NCBI GenBank assembly: GCA_965218555.1
Contig: OZ244625.1
Location: 434,001 to 498,000 of the forward strand
From: JAPPLB01 sp965218555
GTDB taxonomy: Bacteria > Acidobacteriota > Terriglobia > Bryobacterales > UBA6623
DNA length: 64,000 nt
Direction: 5' to 3'
Shown: positions 28,171 to 36,838 of the stretch, piece after piece
How positions within the stretch are numbered: the stretch's first letter is position 1
How the letters are laid out: every line of letters starts with the position of its first letter
The notes under the pieces: generated by a model
Databases searched by the model: none
Seen by the model: only the letters and a program-made list of their open reading frames with translations
Told to the model about the DNA's origin: nothing
Translations under genes and position numbers: made by a program

Positions 28171-28458
28171 CTAGCCCCCCGAACCGGCGCCGCTGTCGAG
28201 ATCGAGTTCGTCGATGATGCCGACGATGGCCGTGTCGACGGGGCTATCTTTCATGCCGGAAGCCATTCGGGCGGAACTGCCGGAAACGGCAATGACCTTC
28301 TCGCGATAGCCGGCGCCGACGGTGTCGATCGCGACGACATAGCCTGAAAGCTCCTCGCCCTCGGGAGAGATATGGCGCAGCACGAGGAGCTTCCTGCCTT
28401 CAAGGCGCGGGTCCTTGCGCGTCGCCACGACAGTGCCCACAACGCGGGCCAGCAACAT
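28171..28458 (-). CDS. EutN/CcmL-type BMC pentamer protein (first of three)
   Basis: 95 residues, one BMC-P domain: MLLARVVGTVVATRKDP, then YVVAIDTVGAGYREKVIAVS with the SGSSARM segment typical of EutN/CcmL, and TAIVGIIDELD. A glycine/serine tail follows (SGAGSGG). It lies 24 bp after the hexamer gene. Three distinct pentamer genes beside a class II aldolase is the arrangement known from planctomycete/verrucomicrobial (PVM-type) sugar-degrading compartments. Confidence 0.92.
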   Translation of the reverse strand: MLLARVVGTVVATRKDPRLEGRKLLVLRHISPEGEELSGYVVAIDTVGAGYREKVIAVSGSSARMASGMKDSPVDTAIVGIIDELDLDSGAGSGG

Positions 28459-28482
28459 GCGGCTCGTCCTTTCTCCGGGACC

Positions 28483-28767
28483 TTACTCGTCGGCCGGAGT
28501 GATCTGGAAGATATCGTCCAAGTTGCCGTGCGGACGTGGAATTACGTGAACAGCCACGAGATCTCCCACTTTGCGAGCCGCCGAAGCACCGGCGTCCGTC
28601 GCGGCTTTCACCGCCGCCACGTCGCCGCGGCAGAGGACCGTTACATAGCCGGAACCGATCTTTTCCCAGCCCACCAACGTAACCTTGGCCGCCTTGACCA
28701 TGGCGTCGGCGGCTTCGATCAACGCGGTCAGACCCCGCGTTTCAATCATTCCCAGGGCTTCGCCCAT
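28483..28767 (-). CDS. BMC-domain hexameric shell protein
   Basis: 94 residues, a single PduA/CcmK-like BMC domain (MGEALGMIETRGLTALIEAA). The central-pore loop is KIGSG at residues 36-40, as in PduA-type hexamers, suggesting a pore for small polar metabolites. These hexamers tile the facets of the shell. It is the only hexamer gene visible in this cluster, whereas complete loci usually have more than one. It sits 18 bp downstream of the aldolase gene. Confidence 0.94.
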   Translation of the reverse strand: MGEALGMIETRGLTALIEAADAMVKAAKVTLVGWEKIGSGYVTVLCRGDVAAVKAATDAGASAARKVGDLVAVHVIPRPHGNLDDIFQITPADE

Positions 28768-28785
28768 AGAGCTCTACTCCTCCCT

Positions 28786-29577
28786 TTAACTACCCCGCAC
28801 GCGCATGGCCTCTTCGACCAGCACGACCAACTCTTCCCGCGTAACGTAATACCGTTCTTTTTGAGCATCGGGAGTCTGCGCGCCTGCACCTTCGGCTGGA
28901 ACAGGACAGTTCGGTTCGACCACCGACGATGAAGCGAACCCGTAACGGCCCCGGGCGGCGATCAACTTTTGCACTTCCTCACTCGGCAGCAGCTTAGCTC
29001 CCCCCAGCTGATGGGCGACCAGATTAATCCTCGCAAAGTGCTCGACCGTCTCCATTCGGAAGAAGGCCTGCTTGATCTCGCTCCCATAAGTTACCGCACC
29101 ATGGTTGGCCAAAAGAATCGCGTCGAACTTCGGGATCAGCGGCAACATCGGCTCGGTCAGCTCAGGCGTTCCCGGCAGGCCGTATGCGGCGAGCGGGACA
29201 CAGCCCAGACCGATGACCACCTCGGGCAGCAGCGCCTTGTCGAGAGACAAACCAGCCGCCGCGAAGCCGGTGGACACCGGAGGATGCGCATGTACAACCG
29301 AATGGACATCCGGCCGCACCTTATAAATGGCAAGATGCATTAGGATCTCAGACGTACGCTCCAATCTTCCTTGGATCTTGTTACCCTCGTAGTCGACGAT
29401 GATCAGATCGTCGGGATGCATCATGCCCTTGCTTACGCCCGTGGGGGTGGACAGGATACTCTCGTTGTCAAGCCGGATCGTGATGTTTCCGTCGTTTGCC
29501 GCCACCCATCCCTTCTGGTAAATGAGGCGGCCGATCTCGACGATATCCTGCCGATGCTCACGCTCGGTCTTGACCAT
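28786..29577 (-). CDS. Class II aldolase (L-fuculose-phosphate aldolase-like) with C-terminal encapsulation-type helix
   Basis: 263 residues. The aldolase domain covers about 1-210 with candidate zinc/catalytic residues E77 (SEILMH), H96 and H98 (VHAHPP) and H159 (ANHGAV), all offset by four from E. coli FucA. It should cleave fuculose- or rhamnulose-1-phosphate to DHAP and lactaldehyde. A Pro/Ala/Gly linker (about 221-240) leads to an amphipathic helix TREELVVLVEEAMRVRGS, typical of peptides that direct enzymes into BMC shells. First gene of the operon; GAGG lies about 5 nt before the ATG. Confidence 0.9.
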   Translation of the reverse strand: MVKTEREHRQDIVEIGRLIYQKGWVAANDGNITIRLDNESILSTPTGVSKGMMHPDDLIIVDYEGNKIQGRLERTSEILMHLAIYKVRPDVHSVVHAHPPVSTGFAAAGLSLDKALLPEVVIGLGCVPLAAYGLPGTPELTEPMLPLIPKFDAILLANHGAVTYGSEIKQAFFRMETVEHFARINLVAHQLGGAKLLPSEEVQKLIAARGRYGFASSSVVEPNCPVPAEGAGAQTPDAQKERYYVTREELVVLVEEAMRVRGS

Positions 29578-29585
29578 GCGACCTC

Positions 29586-29614
29586 GTATCGTAACGTGGT
29601 GGCTTTGAGCTTGT
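29586..29614 (-). promoter_or_regulatory. Candidate promoter of the BMC operon
   Basis: On the minus strand TTTACA is followed, after about 17 nt, by TTACGA/TACGAT, just upstream of the aldolase ATG. It is the best sigma70-like pair in the 190-bp divergent spacer shared with the rhomboid gene. It is weak and would leave a very short leader, so this is only a candidate. Confidence 0.25.
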
Positions 29615-29768
29615 AAAGAAATGAGACGAGGGGACTTGTCACAGTTGGCCGGGTCAATCTTCTACATCTGTAGGAGGTACCAGCGGAAACGAGCCGCCCA
29701 GCGCTCCATCAGAACTTTACTTGCAAATGGCCGGCTCCAGCCGCAAAGATAGGGACTCGGATCCCCAC

Positions 29769-30599
29769 ATGGCCAAACCTCGCATGTGCCCGCATTGCCG
29801 GGCTTTCATCGATCCGAAATCCCGCATCTGCGAGTACTGCGGTGAGAAGGTGGGCCTACCCTCCTGGAAGCGGCCGGACCCGACGAAGGCGCTGGGCGGA
29901 TTCATCGCGGCCAGCCACTTCACTACGTTCATCATTCTGTTCATCAACTTCGCTTTGTTCATCGCGACGATGGTGTTGACATCGAAGTTCCAGGGCGGCT
30001 CGATTAGTCTCTTCGGTGGAATCGACGGACAAACTCTCTTCCTGTTCGGCGCCAAGGATCGTTTTGCGATCCTGGCGCGCGGCGAATGGTGGCGGCTGAT
30101 CACGGCCGGTTTCTTGCACGGCGGCGTGCTTCACATCCTGATGAACAGTTGGGTGCTTTTCGATCTCGGGGCGCAAGTGGAAGAATTCTATGACACTGCG
30201 CGTTTTCTCGTGATCTACCTTGCGTCCAGCATGACCGGCTTCCTGGCAAGCATGTTCTGGAGCTCGAGCTTGTCAGTGGGGGCATCGGCGGCGGCGTGCG
30301 GCTTGATCGGCGCCATGATGGCCTACGGCCGCCGCACGGGGAGTTCTTTTATCTGGAAGGCCTATATGCGGTGGGCCCTCATGCTTCTGGTCTTTGGACT
30401 GCTGGTCCCCATGGTCGACAATGCCGCGCACATCGGCGGATTCATCGGTGGGTTCGCTGTTGGGAGCGCCGTGGGATCTCCCCAATACGGCAGCCCGATC
30501 GAATCCGTCTGGAAGGCGGCGGCCGGATTCGCCATCCTACTGGTAGCTGCGTCGTTCTTCTTTGCCTATCAACTCCTCAGTCGAGCACTATTCTCCTAG
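29769..30599 (+). CDS. Rhomboid-family intramembrane protease with N-terminal zinc ribbon
   Basis: About 276 residues from ATG 29769. Two CxxC knuckles (CPHCRAF and ICEYCGEK) at residues 6-28 form a zinc ribbon. Six or more membrane segments follow. The rhomboid dyad is visible as Ser in SVGASAAACGLIGA (GxSx) and His in NAAHIGGFIGGFAVG, with HGGVLHILMNSWVLF supplying the HxxxN oxyanion region. It cleaves transmembrane substrates in the inner membrane. In-frame ATG 29721 is less likely because the family begins just before the ribbon. Confidence 0.88.
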   Translation: MAKPRMCPHCRAFIDPKSRICEYCGEKVGLPSWKRPDPTKALGGFIAASHFTTFIILFINFALFIATMVLTSKFQGGSISLFGGIDGQTLFLFGAKDRFAILARGEWWRLITAGFLHGGVLHILMNSWVLFDLGAQVEEFYDTARFLVIYLASSMTGFLASMFWSSSLSVGASAAACGLIGAMMAYGRRTGSSFIWKAYMRWALMLLVFGLLVPMVDNAAHIGGFIGGFAVGSAVGSPQYGSPIESVWKAAAGFAILLVAASFFFAYQLLSRALFS

Positions 30600-30699
30600 G
30601 CCGGGACGAACGGCCCATCAGAAACCAGCTCCAGCTTACCGGGACTGCGCAACGTAAGAATCCCCCCGAAGCAAGCACCCTCCGACTCAATGAAACCCA

Positions 30700-31677
30700 T
30701 CAGCTTCCCTCAAGGATTTCACCGTGCGGCTTGCCCTGGGTGATCTCTTCGTAGGCGTCGCGCACTTGTAGAGCCAGACTCTCGCCCACCCAGTTCTTGA
30801 CGGCGTCGGGAAGGACGACCGACGTCGAGAAAGGCTCGCCATCCCCCCCCATTCGGACAAGGTCGTTCAGCGTTTGGCCGTCATCGATGGCTTCCTTGAC
30901 TGCAGCATGAAGCTCGGTCATGAACCGCTGCTCACCATCGAGCAGCTCCGGGCCGCCGACCCCGCCATGGCCGGGCAAGACGATCTCCACATCGAGTCCC
31001 TTGGCGGCTTCCACGACCTTCGGCCAATTGCCGATATAGCCATCGCCGGTGTAATTGAATGGTCCGTTAGTAATCGCGTCGCCGGTGCAGAGGATCTTCT
31101 CCTGGGGCAAATAGGCAAAGCCGTCACCCCGTGTGTGCGCCCAGCCGAAGAAATGGAATTCGACACGGCGCGTCTCGTCCTCGATCACAAAGGGTGACTC
31201 GGAGAACGTCTTCTTCGGGGGCTCGGGCGCGTCGAGTCCCAAAGCGGCAATGCCCTCACGCACCTTGGCCGCCTCCTGCCATCGCTGTGGCTCGTAGCGC
31301 GCCATCTCCTCGCTGACGCCAACGTAGGCCAGTGTCGTCGCTCCTTGCCGGGTCCACACCGGATTGCCGTAAGCGTGGTCGCCGTGGTGGTGGGTATCGA
31401 ACACATACTTGACCGGTTTGGAGGAGATCTTCTTGAGGTCCCGCAACACGGCATGAGCGCCGCTGGGAAAGTTGGCGTCAACGACGATCAGGAAGTCTTT
31501 CATCTCGATGATGACGTTGTTGCAATGTCCGTGATGCCGCAGATCGCCTTCTCGAAACCAAACGCCGTCGGCCACTTGCTTGACCGTTCCCGGCTGCGCT
31601 TCGCTGGGGGAGATCCAGAACGCGGTCCCGACAAGGAGCGCGAACAACAGCGCAGCCAAAACCCGCTTTCGATTCAT
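30700..31677 (-). CDS. MBL-fold metallo-hydrolase, exported
   Basis: About 325 residues. ATG 31677 is supported by GGAGGAA about 8 nt upstream and by the signal peptide that follows (MNRKRVLAALLFALLVGTAF, then SEAQ). The metallo-beta-lactamase site is THHHGDHAYG near residue 100, with further ligands in FGWAHTRGDGF and LPGHGG. It belongs to the periplasmic MBL hydrolases related to SoxH/quinoprotein-relay proteins; substrate unknown. The longer frame to 31707 has no ribosome binding site. Confidence 0.85.
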   Translation of the reverse strand: MNRKRVLAALLFALLVGTAFWISPSEAQPGTVKQVADGVWFREGDLRHHGHCNNVIIEMKDFLIVVDANFPSGAHAVLRDLKKISSKPVKYVFDTHHHGDHAYGNPVWTRQGATTLAYVGVSEEMARYEPQRWQEAAKVREGIAALGLDAPEPPKKTFSESPFVIEDETRRVEFHFFGWAHTRGDGFAYLPQEKILCTGDAITNGPFNYTGDGYIGNWPKVVEAAKGLDVEIVLPGHGGVGGPELLDGEQRFMTELHAAVKEAIDDGQTLNDLVRMGGDGEPFSTSVVLPDAVKNWVGESLALQVRDAYEEITQGKPHGEILEGS

Positions 31678-32135
31678 TGAGAAATTCCTCCGCTGGAGCG
31701 AGATCATCGCTTTGTCAGTCTACCGAATCCGCCGGGCGGCGGTGTCGCGAGTAGTCGGAAAACGCCGAGAAGCTTGCCGTGAGTTTCACGGCCTCTGGTG
31801 ACGGGAAGCCTTTTGATACGTTGGAGCGATGCCGGAAAGTCGCCGAAATCACCGGGGTGAGAAAAACAGTGACACGGCCGCCGCAGCGAGGCACTGCAGT
31901 TCTGCCGGCATATGCAGGATGTCCTCGAAGCCGCTTGGCCGGTAGATGCGGAGTTCACCCTCACTTTCGCAACGCCGTCCATAAGAGGTTCCCTCAACCT
32001 CTCACCGGGAAGCCCCCGACCGCCGCCTGACGCGCTTCACGCGGCCGCGCCAGGTAACCGCCGGCGCAACGTTGTACCATCGTTTTCAATAGATCGTGTG
32101 CGCTCGCCGTTGACCGAACAAGCGAGCCGGGTTCG
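31678..32135. other. Gene-free divergent spacer between MBL hydrolase and tpiA
   Basis: About 460 bp with no credible coding frame. It should contain the divergent promoters of the MBL gene and the tpiA-secG operon. A small inverted repeat AGAGGTTCCCTCAACCTCT is visible near 31983-32001. No recognisable riboswitch or RNA gene was seen. Confidence 0.4.
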
Positions 32136-32147
32136 ATGGGAGGATTT

Positions 32148-32915
32148 GTGGCAGCAACAACCCGCACGCCCGTCTTGGCGGGCAATTGGAAGATGTTCAA
32201 GACGGTGCCGGAAACCGTCGGCTACCTGAACGAATTCAAGATCCTCACGCAATACACCGAGGGTTGTGAAATTGTGATTGCCCCGCCCTTTCCGGCCCTT
32301 GCGGCGGCGGCGGAAACCGTTCAGGGCAGCCGCATCCGCATCGCGGCGCAGAATCTGCATTGGGAGAAAGAAGGCGCGTTTACCGGCGAGGTTTCCGCGC
32401 CAATGTTGCGGGCCGCGGGCTGCAGCGACGTTATCATCGGCCACAGCGAAAGGAGACAGTACTTTGGAGAAACCGATGAGACCGTCAACCGGCGCGTTCG
32501 GACCGCCTTGGAGGGCGGGCTGCGGCCCATCGTGTGCGTGGGCGAAACGCTCGCCGAGCGGGAGGCAAATCAAACAACCGATGTGCTCTTACGCCAGATC
32601 GACGGGGCGCTCGCTTCATTGACCCCTGAATCGGCGTCGCCTATAATCGTAGCGTACGAGCCTGTCTGGGCCATCGGTACGAGACGAACGGCCACCCCCG
32701 AAATCGCCGAGGAAGCGCATCAGGTGCTCCGCGACCGAGTCCGCGAAAACTTAGGTGCGGAGACTGCGGATCGCCTGCGCATTCTTTACGGGGGCAGCGT
32801 CAAACCAGCCAATATTCAAGGCCTGATGGCGTGCCCGAACATCGACGGCGGCTTGGTGGGCGGCGCCAGTCTTGAGCCGGCCTTGATGGCGGCGATCATC
32901 CACTACCAATCTTGA
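32148..32915 (+). CDS. tpiA: Triosephosphate isomerase
   Basis: About 255 residues. NWKM near residue 15 carries the catalytic Asn/Lys, GHSERR the electrophilic His region, AYEPVWAIGT the catalytic Glu, and YGGSVKP the phosphate loop. It interconverts DHAP and glyceraldehyde-3-phosphate; DHAP is also a product of the BMC aldolase. GTG 32148 was chosen because GGGAGGA lies at 32138-32144; the in-frame ATG 32136 would place this site inside the gene. It is followed by secG and tRNA-Leu, the same order as in E. coli. Confidence 0.94.
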   Translation: MAATTRTPVLAGNWKMFKTVPETVGYLNEFKILTQYTEGCEIVIAPPFPALAAAAETVQGSRIRIAAQNLHWEKEGAFTGEVSAPMLRAAGCSDVIIGHSERRQYFGETDETVNRRVRTALEGGLRPIVCVGETLAEREANQTTDVLLRQIDGALASLTPESASPIIVAYEPVWAIGTRRTATPEIAEEAHQVLRDRVRENLGAETADRLRILYGGSVKPANIQGLMACPNIDGGLVGGASLEPALMAAIIHYQS

Positions 32916-32958
32916 CGGGCCTGCCGACGCTGTTGCGGATACAAGGAGTCGATCAACC

Positions 32959-33363
32959 GTGCTGGAAATCTTCCTGACCGTGATTCACGTTTTCGTCTGC
33001 CTCTTCCTGATCGTCGTCGTGCTCCTGCAGAGCGGCAAAGCAGCGGACCTCGCCGGCGCCTTCGGCGGCATGGGTTCGCAGACGGCTTTCGGCCCACGCG
33101 GAGCGGCGACCATGCTTTCGAAAGCAACGACCTTCGCGGCAGTCGTCTTTATGCTGACGTCGATTTGGCTCGGGATCGAAGCGGGACACGACCGGACTAT
33201 GGGCGACTCGGTTATCGAACGAACCGGCACCGGGGCCGCCGCGACCGAAGCCGCTGAGCCGGCAGGCACCCCACAATCGAAGGAAGAGACCGGGAAAGAG
33301 GCGGTTCCAGCCGAGGAAGGTTCGCAGGAAGCGGCTAGCGGCGAGTCGCCTCGGCAGGAGTGA
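32959..33363 (+). CDS. secG: Preprotein translocase subunit SecG
   Basis: 134 residues with two membrane segments (about 3-22 and 52-72) around the conserved loop LLQSGKAADLAGAFGGMGSQ. A Glu/Ala-rich tail of about 55 residues is longer than in many SecG proteins. It is the small SecYEG subunit that assists protein export. GTG start with AAGGAG about 10 nt upstream. Downstream of tpiA by 43 bp. Confidence 0.93.
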   Translation: MLEIFLTVIHVFVCLFLIVVVLLQSGKAADLAGAFGGMGSQTAFGPRGAATMLSKATTFAAVVFMLTSIWLGIEAGHDRTMGDSVIERTGTGAAATEAAEPAGTPQSKEETGKEAVPAEEGSQEAASGESPRQE

Positions 33364-33398
33364 TCCCCCCTTTTCGAAGTTCTTGCATTCACGACACT

Positions 33399-33485
33399 GC
33401 GGAGATGGCGGAACTGGCAGACGCGCTAGCTTGAGGTGCTAGTGGGAGAAATCTCATGGGGGTTCGAGTCCCCCTCTCCGCACCA
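33399..33485 (+). tRNA. tRNA-Leu (anticodon GAG), CCA encoded
   Basis: Acceptor stem GCGGAGA/TCTCCGC, encoded ACCA at the end, and anticodon stem CTAGC/GCTAG with loop TTGAGGT, anticodon GAG (CUC/CUU codons). The long variable arm (TGGGAGAAATCTCA) confirms a leucine class II tRNA. It follows secG by 35 bp, the same neighbour as leuU(GAG) in E. coli. Confidence 0.95.
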
Positions 33486-33710
33486 TTCTTTTCGATGACG
33501 GATCCGGCGGTCTGGGGTTAGGGCGCGGCCGCCACCCGATTGCCCTTTTCGATTCCGCTTGTCCTTGTCAGCGGGCCTGTCGATACGACGTCCGAGCCAT
33601 TTCACGCACGGCTCGTCTGACATCTGACAACCACGCTCCGCGTGCCGGCGGGACAGCATCCAGCTTTCCCCACCTGATTGTCAAGACCTGTGATGAATCC
33701 GCCGTGGCGT

Positions 33711-35663
33711 CTAACTCAACCGCGCGCCGATGGGCACGTCTTCGAGAAAGCTGACGAGATGAGGGTTTCCGCCTTCGCTCGATGCAGCGACGATCATGCC
33801 GTCCGAGACAAGGCCGCGCATCTCGCGAGGCTTCAGGTTTGAAACGACCGCTACTTTGCGTCCGATCAGGCTCTGCGGCTCATAGGCGCCCGCGATCCCG
33901 GCGACGATCGAGCGCGGCTCTATTTCACCGATGTCCACGGTCAAGTGCAACAGCTTGTCCGCCTTTTTGACCTTCCCGGCGGTCTTCACGACACCGACCC
34001 GCATCTCAACTTTCGCAAAGTCGGTAATGTCAATCCGCTCCGATTCCGGGGGCGGCTCCAAGACAGGCGAGGCCGTCTCGGCGGTCTTGCCCATGATCGC
34101 GGCCTGCTGTTTCAACGCTTCTCGCTCGAGCGCCTGCATTTTCTTGACCGACGCGGTCACATCCAAGCGTGGGAACACGTTATCTCCGCCCGGCAGCTTG
34201 GAGCCCGGCCGTAGTTGTCCCCACGCCAGCGCGTCATAGCGGACATCTTGCAAATCCGACTCCTGCCCGAGCTGCCGCCATATTTCCGCCGCGGCCTTGG
34301 GGAGAACCGGAGAGACCAGAGCGGTAACGATGCGCAGCACTTCCGCCGCGTTGTACAGCGTCGCCCACAGCCTCGCCTGCGACTCATCGTCGGGTCTCTT
34401 GATCAGCACCCAGGGTTTCTGTTCGACCAGGTATTTGTCGACGGCGCCGATCAGCGCCCAGATCGCCTCCAGCGCCCGCGAGAACTCGAACGCCGCGAAA
34501 TGGTCTCGCGTCTTCGCGATCGTCTCCGCCGCCAGAGGAGCAAGCGCACCCCCGCTATCGGCCGGTGGTTCCGGCACCGCGCTCCCGCAGTAGCGGTGGA
34601 TCATCGACATCGTGCGGCTCGCCAAATTGCCTAAGCCGTTCGCCAAGTCCGCGTTATAGCGTCCAACCAAGCCCTCGTAACTGAAGTTGCCGTCTTGCCC
34701 GAAGACGATCTCCCGCAGCAGGTAATAGCGGAGCCCCTCGATGCCCACCACCTTGTGGATCGGCCGGGCGCGAACGATGTTGCCCTTCGTCTTGCTCATC
34801 TTCTCTTCCTGGAAGATGAGCCAGCCGTGGGCATACACCCCCTTGGGCAAGGGCAAGCCGGCCGCCATCAGAAACGCCGGCCAATAGACCGCGTGGAAGC
34901 GCACGATCTCTTTGCCGACGATATGGACATCCGCCGGCCACAGGCTCTTGGGGTCGGCATGGTCGCCGCCGTAGCCCAGCGCCGTCATGTAGTTCGTCAG
35001 CGCATCGAACCACACATAGAAAACATGATCCGGGTCTTTCGGCAGCGGGATGCCCCACTTCAGCTTCGCGCGGCTGATCGAGAGATCCTTCAAGCCGCCC
35101 TTGACGAACGAAATCACCTCGTTGCGCCGCGACTCGGGCCGAATGAACTCCGGGTTCTGTTCATAGTGCTTCAGAAGCCGGTCCTGAAATTCCGACAGCT
35201 TGAAAAAGTAGTTCTCTTCGGTCACTACTTCCAACGGCCCGCTGATCTTCTCTGCCTCTTCATCCGTGACAAACGCCTCGCTCGTCACGTCATACTTCCC
35301 GGTATAGCTGTCTTTCTTGATGAACCCGTTTGCTTCACAGCGCTCGAACAACCATTGCACCGTCCGCGCGTGCCGCTCCTCCGTCGTGCGGACGAAGAAG
35401 TCATAGTCGATCGCCAGATCGTCCCACTCGCCGCGGAAGGCGGCTGAGACGCGGTCCGTGAATTCCTGCGGGGTCCAACCGGCCTTTTCCGCCGAGCGCT
35501 CGACTTTTTGCCCGTGCTCATCCGTGCCCGTGCACAGATAGACTTCCTCGCCCATCATGCGACGCACACGCTTGACGGTGTCGGCCACGATCGTCGTGTA
35601 GGCGTGGCCGATGTGCGGCGTCGCATTGACGTAATAGATAGGGGTTGTCAGGTAGTACTTCAT
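33711..35663 (-). CDS. metG: Methionine--tRNA ligase
   Basis: About 650 residues from ATG 35663 (MKYYLTTPIYYVNATPHIGH). HIGH near residue 17 and KMSKTKGN near residue 295 are the class I signatures. A C-terminal Trbp111-like tRNA-binding domain is present (DFAKVEMRVGVVKTAGKV ... GLVSDGMIVAAS). Cysteine zinc-knuckle motifs of the long MetG type are not seen, so this is the zinc-free form. The frame is open to 36059 but that part is antisense-like and overlaps larC. It overlaps the larC stop by 4 bp. Confidence 0.94.
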   Translation of the reverse strand: MKYYLTTPIYYVNATPHIGHAYTTIVADTVKRVRRMMGEEVYLCTGTDEHGQKVERSAEKAGWTPQEFTDRVSAAFRGEWDDLAIDYDFFVRTTEERHARTVQWLFERCEANGFIKKDSYTGKYDVTSEAFVTDEEAEKISGPLEVVTEENYFFKLSEFQDRLLKHYEQNPEFIRPESRRNEVISFVKGGLKDLSISRAKLKWGIPLPKDPDHVFYVWFDALTNYMTALGYGGDHADPKSLWPADVHIVGKEIVRFHAVYWPAFLMAAGLPLPKGVYAHGWLIFQEEKMSKTKGNIVRARPIHKVVGIEGLRYYLLREIVFGQDGNFSYEGLVGRYNADLANGLGNLASRTMSMIHRYCGSAVPEPPADSGGALAPLAAETIAKTRDHFAAFEFSRALEAIWALIGAVDKYLVEQKPWVLIKRPDDESQARLWATLYNAAEVLRIVTALVSPVLPKAAAEIWRQLGQESDLQDVRYDALAWGQLRPGSKLPGGDNVFPRLDVTASVKKMQALEREALKQQAAIMGKTAETASPVLEPPPESERIDITDFAKVEMRVGVVKTAGKVKKADKLLHLTVDIGEIEPRSIVAGIAGAYEPQSLIGRKVAVVSNLKPREMRGLVSDGMIVAASSEGGNPHLVSFLEDVPIGARLS

Positions 35664-36838
35664 GACTCCGTGTCCAGGCTCAGGTACGCGAAATGGGCCT
35701 GCTGCCAGACTTCCTTGAAGGGGACGTTCTTTTCCCGCGCGATGCGCCGGCAATCTTCGTACTCCGGCGCGGCGTTGCGCACCGAGCCGTTCTCCGACGC
35801 CAGCTTGATGTTTACCGTGCCGTAGGGCGTTTCGACAGCTCTCGAAGCGCGCTCCAGCACTCTTCGCTCGGCGGCGTACGTGCGAATCCCGATTGTCGTC
35901 GTCTCGGTGAGCAACAGGTCGCCGAGCCGCTCGTGGTCCTGCGGCCGGGCCAACACGCTGATCGTGCACCCGGGCCGAGCCTTCTTCATGTAGACCGGCA
36001 TCACGGTCACATCCAGCGCTCCAGCTTCGAGCAAACGCTCGTGCACATAGCCAACCCATTCCGGACTCATGTCGTCCACATTCGCCTCGATCACATGGAT
36101 CCGCGTCGCCTCGCGCGCGCCGCCGGCTTCACCCACCAGCACACGCGCCAAGTTCGGACGGCCCTTGAAATCGCGGTCCCCGGCCCCATAGCCGACACTC
36201 TCGATGCGCATCGGCGGCATCGCGCCAAAGCTCGCGGCGAGCGTGGTCACAATCGCCGCTCCGGTCGGAGTCGTTAACTCTACCGCCGGACCATCGGAAT
36301 ACGTCGGTACGTCCTTCACGAGCAATGCGGTCGCGGGCGCCGGGACGGGCATCACTCCGTGGGCCGCTGTTACAGTTCCGCTGCCCAGGTTGAGCGGCGA
36401 GCCATAGATCTTCTCGATACCTAACGCCTCGAATCCAACACAGGCCCCGACGATGTCCACGATGGCGTCCAACGCTCCGACCTCGTGAAAATGAACCTGC
36501 TCAACCGGCACTTGATGCACCGCCGCTTCGACCTCTCCGAGCCGCCGGAAGATGCGGATGCTGCGCTCTTTGATCTTGGGGTCCAAACTGCTCGAACCAA
36601 TGATGTCTTCGATCTTGCTCAGCGAGCGATGGCTGTGGTCATGAGCGACCTCGACCGTCAAGTTCGTCCCGGATATCCCCGAACGCAGGCACTTCTCAAA
36701 CCGCAGATCGACTCCATCCAGGCCCAGCTTGCCCACCTCCGCGCCAACCTCCGCCTGGTCGACGCCGGCGTCGACCAGCGCTCCGAGCAGCATGTCTCCC
36801 GCGATGCCCGAATAGCAGTCCAGGTAGCAGATTCTCAT
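35660..36838 (-). CDS. larC: Nickel-pincer cofactor (pyridinium-dicarboxylate) synthesis protein LarC
   Basis: About 392 residues from ATG 36838 (MRICYLDCYSGIAGDMLLGA), with a GGAGGGGGG stretch upstream. LarC features visible are FHEVGALDAIVDIVGA, GSGTVTAAHGVMPVPAPAT and VIEANVDDMSPEWVGY. LarC inserts nickel to finish the cofactor used by lactate racemase and related enzymes. No larA, larB or larE lies in the window, so it is an orphan here. The 4-bp overlap with metG suggests co-transcription. Confidence 0.9.
   Translation of the reverse strand: MRICYLDCYSGIAGDMLLGALVDAGVDQAEVGAEVGKLGLDGVDLRFEKCLRSGISGTNLTVEVAHDHSHRSLSKIEDIIGSSSLDPKIKERSIRIFRRLGEVEAAVHQVPVEQVHFHEVGALDAIVDIVGACVGFEALGIEKIYGSPLNLGSGTVTAAHGVMPVPAPATALLVKDVPTYSDGPAVELTTPTGAAIVTTLAASFGAMPPMRIESVGYGAGDRDFKGRPNLARVLVGEAGGAREATRIHVIEANVDDMSPEWVGYVHERLLEAGALDVTVMPVYMKKARPGCTISVLARPQDHERLGDLLLTETTTIGIRTYAAERRVLERASRAVETPYGTVNIKLASENGSVRNAAPEYEDCRRIAREKNVPFKEVWQQAHFAYLSLDTES

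Noticed and set aside
35664..36059. N-terminal extension of MetG
   Set aside because: It overlaps larC and has no synthetase features; the HIGH motif fits ATG 35663.
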